A stretch of DNA of 44,720 nucleotides, taken from assembly GCA_019314085.1 (NCBI GenBank), contig JAFCZZ010000004.1, forward strand, positions 1-44,720. Reading direction: 5' to 3'. The first letter of the stretch is position 1. Each line of letters opens with the position of its first letter. The notes below the pieces were generated by a model. The model saw only the letters and a program-made list of their open reading frames with translations. It was not told the DNA's origin and made no database searches. The DNA comes from Deltaproteobacteria bacterium. Lineage in GTDB: Bacteria > Desulfobacterota > Syntrophia > Syntrophales > UBA2210. The position numbers and the translations under genes are program-made. This document shows positions 39,826 through 44,720 of this stretch, piece after piece.

Positions 39826-41718
39826 GTGAAAACCTACGCAATCGATACAGAAACGGACCTAATCCGGCTAGGCTGCAAAGCCCCCCCGCTGGTATGCGTC
39901 CAAATCACCGAAGACACGGCCCCCGACGAAGGGGTTATCTTTTTACACTCAGAGCCCGGACTAAAAGGTTTTATAAAGTCGCTGCTTTTATCGGCCCTGA
40001 AGGGCCAAGCCCGGCTAATCTTTCACAATGCTGCTTTCGATTTGGCCGTGTTCGCAGCTAAATGGCCCGACCTTATGCCGCTAATCTTCGCCGCCTTGGC
40101 CAAGGATGGGGCCATAACTGATACCATGATAAGGCAAAAGCTTTTAGATATAGCCGCCGGGGAGTTTCGCGGCAAATATGGCCACGACGGCACCTTTATA
40201 AAATACGGCTATGGCTTGGGGCATTTATCAGAGCGCCATCTTGGTATGGTACTGGATAAAACCTCGAAATGGCGAACCGGCTATTTCGAACTAGCCGAAA
40301 CCCCGGTTACAGAATGGCCGGCAGAGGCCCGAGAGTACGCCGAAAATGACCCCGTGGCCACCTATGGGGTTTGGGCCCACCAAGAAAACAATCTTGCAGA
40401 CTACCCCTCAGGTGTCCTAGACGACGAGCCCCGGCAAGTGCGCAAGGCTTGGGCCCTGTTTTTGGCCGAAGCTTGGGGTATGAAAACAGACCCCGAAGCG
40501 GTGGACGCACTAGAAGCCGAAGCCGTGGCCGAAATAGTGCGCCTGCAAGCCTACTTGCACGGGCTAGGGCTCTTGACCCTCAAAAAAGATGGCAGCTATA
40601 GCCGCAAGCTCAAGCTAGCCCGAGAGCGCATGATAGCAGCCTGTGAGGCGTCGGGGGTGGAAGTACCCACAACTGATAAAGGCAACGTAAAATTAGACGC
40701 CGAAGCCATGGCCCTAAGCGGGGATGTGGGGCTGATTGCTCTGCAAGAGTACGGGGTAGCACAAAACATCCTCAGCAAAGATGTTACGGCCTTGAGAAGC
40801 CCTATTATACATCCCCGGTTTGATTCGCTTGTGGGTACGGGCCGCACGTCTGCAAGTGGCTACAACACGCAAAACCCACGCAAAAAGGTGGGTGTTCGTG
40901 AGTGCTTCGTGCCCCGAAAAGGTAAGGTCTATCTTAACTGTGATTATGACAAGGCCGAATTACACACCCTTGCCGAGACCTGCTTAGGCCTTGTAGGCTA
41001 TTCCAGGCTTGCTGAGGCCCTGAATGCCGGGCGAGACCCTCACCTAGACTACGGGGCTCTCATAGAGAGCATTGACCTCGAATGGGCCCGGGAAAACCCC
41101 AAACACCCCACGGTTAAGCAGGCCAGGCAACGTGCAAAAGCTGGAAACTTCGGTATCCCCGGAGGTATGGGGGCCAAGGGCTTTCAGGCCTACGCAAAGG
41201 GCTACGGGCTTGAATTAGACATGACAGAAGCCCGGCATATTTTCGACTCCTATTTTGAGGCATGGCCAGAAGTCCGGGAGTTTCACACGTGGATTAAAGC
41301 TCAGTGTACAGGCTACGGTGGAGAGGGCCTCTTTCAAATGCCCTACTCAGGGCGCTACCGCGGCGGTGTGCGTTTCACCCAAGCGGCAAACCTCTTTTTT
41401 CAGGGCCCCGCCGCCGATGGTGCAGGCTTGGCCCTATTCGCCGTGGCCTATGCCCAATACTGTGACACTGAGAGCCCTCTTTTTGGGTCCCGCACGGTCA
41501 ATTTTATTCATGATGAATTAATGCTAGAGGTAGACGAAGGCAAGGCCGCCGCCGCCGCCGCAGCAGAATTAGAGAGAGTAATGGTGGAAGAATTCACCCG
41601 AGTAGTGCCCAACGTGCCGCCCCGGGCCACGGCTTGTCTTTCCCGGCGCTGGTCAAAGGGTGCGGAGCCTGTTTTCAATGCCGAAGGCACCTTGATACCG
41701 TGGGAGCCTGAGTTATGA
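39826..41718 (+). CDS. DNA polymerase, family A
   Basis: A 630-residue replicative polymerase. The 3'-5' exonuclease domain has DTET (motif I, near residue 5), FHNAAFDLA and the YAENDPVATYG motif. The polymerase domain has motif A NCDYDKAELHTLAE, motif B RAKAGNFGIPGGMG and motif C NFIHDELMLEV. There is no 5' nuclease domain. The start is GTG 39826 with GGAG upstream. Next to a clamp, helicase and resolvase it forms the replication set. Confidence 0.93.
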   Translation: MKTYAIDTETDLIRLGCKAPPLVCVQITEDTAPDEGVIFLHSEPGLKGFIKSLLLSALKGQARLIFHNAAFDLAVFAAKWPDLMPLIFAALAKDGAITDTMIRQKLLDIAAGEFRGKYGHDGTFIKYGYGLGHLSERHLGMVLDKTSKWRTGYFELAETPVTEWPAEAREYAENDPVATYGVWAHQENNLADYPSGVLDDEPRQVRKAWALFLAEAWGMKTDPEAVDALEAEAVAEIVRLQAYLHGLGLLTLKKDGSYSRKLKLARERMIAACEASGVEVPTTDKGNVKLDAEAMALSGDVGLIALQEYGVAQNILSKDVTALRSPIIHPRFDSLVGTGRTSASGYNTQNPRKKVGVRECFVPRKGKVYLNCDYDKAELHTLAETCLGLVGYSRLAEALNAGRDPHLDYGALIESIDLEWARENPKHPTVKQARQRAKAGNFGIPGGMGAKGFQAYAKGYGLELDMTEARHIFDSYFEAWPEVREFHTWIKAQCTGYGGEGLFQMPYSGRYRGGVRFTQAANLFFQGPAADGAGLALFAVAYAQYCDTESPLFGSRTVNFIHDELMLEVDEGKAAAAAAAELERVMVEEFTRVVPNVPPRATACLSRRWSKGAEPVFNAEGTLIPWEPEL

Positions 41719-42194
41719 TTCTATCAATAGACCCCGGAGTGCATAAAACGGCTTGGGCCCTGTGGGGCAAAGATGGGCTACAAGAGGCAGGGTACCACGG
41801 AACCGACGCCGTGGGGAGGTTTTTCCCAGAGTATGGAACCCACCTTTTTGTTACTGTGGAAGTCCCCCAAATCTATAAACACTCAAAGGGGGACCCTCAA
41901 GACCTTATAAATCTAGCCTTTGCAGCGGGGCAAGCCTCTGGGAATAGGGCAATCTTTAAGGTGGACCCCAAAAAGTGGAAGGGGCAGGCCCCGAAAACTA
42001 AAAAGCTCGAAGATTATCTTATCCACAAATGGAACCTGAGAGCCCTAGAGGACGCAGAGCAAGGCGTTTATTTACAGGCCCTTTCAGGTATAGCGGCCTC
42101 TTTAAGGCACAATATCGCCGACGCCGTAGGCATAGGCCTTTGGAAACTACAAAGGGGGCATTACGCCCGGGGGCTTCAAAATGCCAAGCCCTGA
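41715..42194 (+). CDS. RuvC-like Holliday junction resolvase
   Basis: A 159-residue RNase H-fold nuclease. Acidic residues expected for RuvC: D6 (ILSIDPGVHKTAWALW), E49 (VTVEVPQIY) and a late HNIADAVGIG with H132 and D136. It should cut branched DNA before packaging. It overlaps the polymerase stop by 4 bases. Confidence 0.85.
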   Translation: MILSIDPGVHKTAWALWGKDGLQEAGYHGTDAVGRFFPEYGTHLFVTVEVPQIYKHSKGDPQDLINLAFAAGQASGNRAIFKVDPKKWKGQAPKTKKLEDYLIHKWNLRALEDAEQGVYLQALSGIAASLRHNIADAVGIGLWKLQRGHYARGLQNAKP

Positions 42195-42375
42195 TAATAG
42201 GATTATGGCAGAGCTTACACAAGTTCTACATTATGGGGCTTGGACGGTTGAGGAGCTGGCAACGCTTTTTCAAATGCCAAAAAGAAGGGTATATTATTAC
42301 CTCGTGGCCGTAAAAAGGACACCTTTAGATTTGGTTCGTACTAATAAAGGGTACGAAATCCGCCGGGCGGGTTGA
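42181..42375 (+). CDS. Small helix-turn-helix-like protein
   Basis: A 64-residue protein. AWTVEELATLFQMPKRRVYY reads as a helix-turn-helix, with a basic recognition helix, followed by a short wing. ATG 42181 overlaps the resolvase gene by 14 bases; ATG 42205 (MAELTQ) after AGGAT is an alternative start. It lies just before the Xre-type gene and may regulate it. Confidence 0.65.
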   Translation: MPSPDNRIMAELTQVLHYGAWTVEELATLFQMPKRRVYYYLVAVKRTPLDLVRTNKGYEIRRAG

Positions 42376-42399
42376 CTTTGAATAAACAAAGCGTATAAG
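42372..42399 (+). promoter_or_regulatory. Sigma70-like promoter of the Xre-type gene
   Basis: TTGACT (42372-42377) and TATAAG (42394-42399), 16 bases apart. A second pair, TTGAAT (42378) and TATAGT (42402), spaced 18, overlaps it. The start of transcription would fall at about 42406, next to the ATG at 42408. This promoter is unlike the six bipartite units and is closer to the usual consensus, so it may be used by host polymerase at once. Confidence 0.6.
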
Positions 42400-42407
42400 G
42401 TTATAGT

Positions 42408-42644
42408 ATGACTATTGGAAAAAGAAAGCTAAACGAAGCTCTAGCCCGTAAGGGCTGGACTTTGGCCCAAGCCGCCGAAGCCCTTGACACGGCCTCAGAG
42501 GGCGGGGCCATTAGGACCCAGAATGTTATGTTTTGGCGAAAAGGCCGCCGTACCCCCACCCTAGCGCAAGCCGTTGCGCTGCAAAACGTTTTTGGCATAA
42601 GCCCCAAGGCGTGGTTCAAAAAGGACGAAGAAAATGAGACTTAA
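42408..42644 (+). CDS. Xre/Cro-type regulator
   Basis: A 78-residue protein with a Cro/CI-like helix-turn-helix: KLNEALARKGWTLAQAAEAL, then IRTQNVMFWRKGRRTPTLAQ and an ALQNVFGISPKAWF end. The mRNA should be nearly leaderless, as for lambda CI from its maintenance promoter. A candidate for the factor that controls the six promoter units, but there is no direct evidence. Confidence 0.8.
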   Translation: MTIGKRKLNEALARKGWTLAQAAEALDTASEGGAIRTQNVMFWRKGRRTPTLAQAVALQNVFGISPKAWFKKDEENET

Positions 42645-43689
42645 AAGACGAAAGCCGGGCGCTACCTATCCTCTGGATGTTTGCGCTGTGTCGAAGTGCC
42701 CCCACCCTACCCTGGTTGTGGTGGGTGAAGGGGTCTCTTTCCCCGCAGAAAAGGGAGAAGTACCTCTCTGCGACTTACACCACGCCGAAGACCAAGGCCA
42801 AACGGCCACGCTAGTAACCCCGGAGGGCTTGCAAGAGACCCCCCCGCCCACCTATGCAGGCCTGAGCCTTAAACCTTTAGCACAGGGTGGACGGTACCTT
42901 GTGGACGTTTGTGCTGTGTCGGAGTGCTATGCCCCCATGGGTATCGTGCTAACTGCTGGGGCTTTCTTTCCGCTTGATAAGGGAGTAATCCCACTTTGTT
43001 GGCCCCATGATTTTGAGGCACAGCACCTTGCTTTGGGCTTACAGGAGACGGCCCCCGCAGCTTTAGAGCTACCGCCCCCGGAGGTTATCCCCACCGAAGA
43101 AATCCCATCCCCGGAGGCTATGGCGCTTGAAAAAGCGGAATTCGCCAAAGAGGAGCTTGTAGGGATTAAGTCTCTTGAGATTGACAGCCAAGAGGATTTG
43201 GATTTCGCAAACGAAATCTTGGCCGAAGTCAAAAAGAAATTCAAGGAAATCGATGCCGAAGAAAAAGGTGTAACCCAGCCCATTAATGCCTCTTTAAAGA
43301 AAATCCGGGATTGGTTCCGGCCCGCAAAAACAGCATACACCGAAGCTGAAAAGATTCTAAAGAGCAAGATTCTCGCAGGTATCGAAGCGATTCAGGCCCG
43401 ACAAGATGCCGCGCTTTTAGCCCTGCAAGAGGCCCACAAAGAGCAGAACGTAGCTGCAACGGCTTCGGCTTTGGCCGTGGTGCAAGAGTCGGCCATAGAG
43501 CAGCCCTCCAATGTCTCAGTGATTAAAAAATGGGCTTATCGGGTTGTGGATTTTGCCCTAGTGCCCCGGGAGTATTGTGCCCCCTCCCCTGAGCTTTTGA
43601 AGGCCGCCGTTAAGGCCTCCGATGGTACGATTAAAATCCCCGGGGTTGAGATTTTCGAAGAAAGTACTTTATCCCAAAGAAAATTATAA
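42634..43689 (+). CDS. Protein with twin zinc knuckles and coiled coil
   Basis: A 351-residue protein. Two N-terminal copies of one motif, VCAVSKC...VPLCDLHH and VCAVSECY...IPLCWPHD, each with C-x4-C and C-x2-H, suggest duplicated zinc sites. Residues about 165-290 are a long coiled coil. The end (VVDFALVPREYCAPSPELLK, then IKIPGVEIFEE) matches a frequent phage protein C-terminus found beside recombination genes. Function is unproven. Confidence 0.72.
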   Translation: MRLKRRKPGATYPLDVCAVSKCPHPTLVVVGEGVSFPAEKGEVPLCDLHHAEDQGQTATLVTPEGLQETPPPTYAGLSLKPLAQGGRYLVDVCAVSECYAPMGIVLTAGAFFPLDKGVIPLCWPHDFEAQHLALGLQETAPAALELPPPEVIPTEEIPSPEAMALEKAEFAKEELVGIKSLEIDSQEDLDFANEILAEVKKKFKEIDAEEKGVTQPINASLKKIRDWFRPAKTAYTEAEKILKSKILAGIEAIQARQDAALLALQEAHKEQNVAATASALAVVQESAIEQPSNVSVIKKWAYRVVDFALVPREYCAPSPELLKAAVKASDGTIKIPGVEIFEESTLSQRKL

Positions 43690-43734
43690 AATAAAGGCTC
43701 TGGGGGTTGTGTATAAATATACAGGGTGTATAAA
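43660..43734 (+). promoter_or_regulatory. Bipartite promoter unit F
   Basis: GAAAGTACTTTA (43660-43671), 35 bases, then TTGTGT (43707-43712), GTATA-AA-TATAC and TATAAA (43729-43734), spacer 16. It opens the operon of small genes that runs over the junction to 2281. Confidence 0.75.
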
Positions 43735-43767
43735 TAAAACATACCAACTAACCCGGAGCCGCACACC

Positions 43768-43998
43768 ATGCCTGAACACAATACAAACCCCCTAACAAAG
43801 AATAACGTCACCGGCATTTTGGGCGCTATAGGTTGCATCCCTGACTTTCAAGAAGTCTCACAGGGCTGGACGCGGGTGTTCATCCACGAACCTCAGGAAA
43901 AAGGGCTGAATGTGACGAGGGCGGGGATGAGAGGCTATCCTGCTTTGCTGCTACTCTCGAAAGCTGCGGGGGTGCGCTATGAAAACCGAATTTTTTAA
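43768..43998 (+). CDS. Small hypothetical protein
   Basis: A 76-residue protein, first gene behind promoter unit F. NNVTGILGAIGCIPDFQEVS and VFIHEPQEKGLNV give no known family. It overlaps the next gene by 20 bases. Confidence 0.7.
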   Translation: MPEHNTNPLTKNNVTGILGAIGCIPDFQEVSQGWTRVFIHEPQEKGLNVTRAGMRGYPALLLLSKAAGVRYENRIF

Positions 43999-44293
43999 AG
44001 GTTGGATGCGGCCCGAAGACTTCCCCCCGCAAGAGGGCATATCATACCAGATAGTGGTGGAGGGTTTGGGGGAGGGGCCAACGTGCAAAATACTGAGGGA
44101 CTTCAAGTACTATATAGGAGAGAATGTTTTTGTGTCCGATATACAAACAGAGAGTGCTAAAAGCATCTTAGGCTATAAAGTGCAGTCACCTTTTGAGTAT
44201 GAGGTGAGTGATTTCGAATTTCTAGAGCCCGATATCGATTGGCGTAAAACGGTGGAGGCTCAAAAGCGCCACGTCTGCGGGGGTGAGCTATGA
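43979..44293 (+). CDS. RPEDF-family hypothetical protein
   Basis: A 104-residue protein that opens MKTEFFKGWMRPEDFPPQEG, the same 20 residues as the next gene. Both share FEFLEP and the spacing of a hydrophobic core. The end (VCGGEL) seems cut off where the paralogue carries its zinc knuckle (CPVCETVL), so this copy has probably lost the knuckle. It is coupled to the next gene by ATGA. Confidence 0.75.
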   Translation: MKTEFFKGWMRPEDFPPQEGISYQIVVEGLGEGPTCKILRDFKYYIGENVFVSDIQTESAKSILGYKVQSPFEYEVSDFEFLEPDIDWRKTVEAQKRHVCGGEL

Positions 44294-44720
44294 AAACCGA
44301 ATTTTTTAAGGGCTGGATGAGGCCCGAAGACTTCCCCCCGCAAGAGGGGTTATTATATCAGCTTATTGCAGAGGTTCCGGGTACGGGCTACGAGTTAGAG
44401 CGGGATTGCAACTACTACAAAGCCCGCAACGTTTTCGAGTCAGAAGTCAGAACCCTAGCCCCATCAAAAGTCCTTGGGTATAAAGCCCAAGAGGGGGCAT
44501 ACCACAAAAAAGAGGCCTTCGAATTCCTAGAGCCCTCTATTGATTGGACAGAAACCGTGAGGGCCCAGAGGTGCCCTGTATGTGAAACCGTTTTGATTCT
44601 GGACGTGTCTGCTCTGTATGTGGCTTGCAACGATGCGGACTGCTTCCAAGGGGCTGCAAAAAGCTCAAAAAAAGAAGCCGTAGAGGCCGCCGAAAAGCTT
44701 TTAGGCCGTAAATTTGAGAG
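44290..44720 (+). CDS. RPEDF-family zinc-finger protein, 5' part across the junction
   Basis: The 5' part of a protein of about 147 residues that finishes at base 127 after circular closure. It opens with the same 20 residues as the gene before it, then has LLYQLIAEVPGTGYELERD and FEFLEPSIDW. A CPVC pair, with the CNDADC pair downstream, makes a likely zinc knuckle. The first residues are almost identical between the two copies at the DNA level also, so the duplication seems recent at that end. Confidence 0.8.
   Translation, partial: MKTEFFKGWMRPEDFPPQEGLLYQLIAEVPGTGYELERDCNYYKARNVFESEVRTLAPSKVLGYKAQEGAYHKKEAFEFLEPSIDWTETVRAQRCPVCETVLILDVSALYVACNDADCFQGAAKSSKKEAVEAAEKLLGRKFE
44607..44720. 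repeat. Terminal direct repeat, right copy
   Basis: Identical to bases 1-114. See the left copy. The gene that starts at 44290 reads through it. Confidence 0.95.

Noticed and set aside
42335..42357. Inverted repeat TTCGTAC-N9-GTACGAA near the promoter of the Xre-type gene
   Set aside because: It could be an operator, but it lies in coding sequence and occurs once, so I do not list it as a feature.
1..44720. Prophage or integrative element, CRISPR array, tRNA genes
   Set aside because: I found no integrase, excisionase, attachment-site pair, spaced repeats of CRISPR type or cloverleaf sequences. The regular repeats at 26.1-26.4 kb are short iterons, not CRISPR.

Overview
The window is a complete or near-complete genome of a tailed, contractile-tail bacteriophage (Caudoviricetes, myovirus morphology). 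Its first 114 bases are repeated exactly as its last 114, so the contig closes into a circle of about 44.6 kb, and one gene runs across the junction. The host cannot be named from sequence. Sec-type signal peptides and an Amidase_3 lysin are compatible with a Gram-negative host. I see no tRNA, rRNA, CRISPR array, integrase, transposase or ParA-type partition gene, so a virulent lifestyle is likely but not proven.

Layout. The minus strand from about 26.0 kb down to 2.25 kb carries the virion and lysis genes. In order of transcription these are: a small ribbon-helix-helix-like protein, small and large terminase, DUF1073 portal, Mu gpF-like head protein, DUF2213 protease/scaffold with an internal start, cement-like protein, DUF2184 major capsid protein, connector and neck genes, DUF3383 sheath, DUF3277 tube, tail assembly chaperone with a -1 frameshift site, a short tape measure, a Dit-like protein, baseplate plug, hub, spike, gp25/W-like wedge, baseplate J, DUF2612, a beta-propeller fibre, three proteins with signal peptides, a small membrane protein, a DUF1353 protein and the endolysin. 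One small plus-strand gene with its own promoter (21066-21341) interrupts this block.

The plus strand from 26.5 kb through the junction to 2.28 kb carries replication and early genes: a primase-helicase, an orphan C5 methyltransferase, a DnaN-like sliding clamp, a Lar-like zinc-finger protein, a Cas4/RecB-like nuclease, an SNF2-type helicase, a putative ssDNA-binding protein, a family A DNA polymerase, a RuvC-like resolvase, an Xre-type regulator and many small unknown genes, several of them tandem paralogues. Between the two arms (26095-26373) lies a strong candidate replication origin: phased TTACAGC iterons on one side of an AT-rich core and GCTGTAA iterons in the opposite orientation on the other.

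The most unusual signal is a family of six plus-strand regulatory units. Each has a palindrome centred on AAAGTACTTT followed by a nearly identical promoter-like sequence, and the distance between the two parts falls into groups about ten bases apart, as if phased on one face of the helix. Each unit precedes small early genes. I infer a phage regulon controlled by an unidentified DNA-binding protein.

Most neighbouring genes overlap by 4 bases (ATGA), which indicates translationally coupled operons. Functional calls rest on motif recognition by eye; family names were not confirmed by any search.
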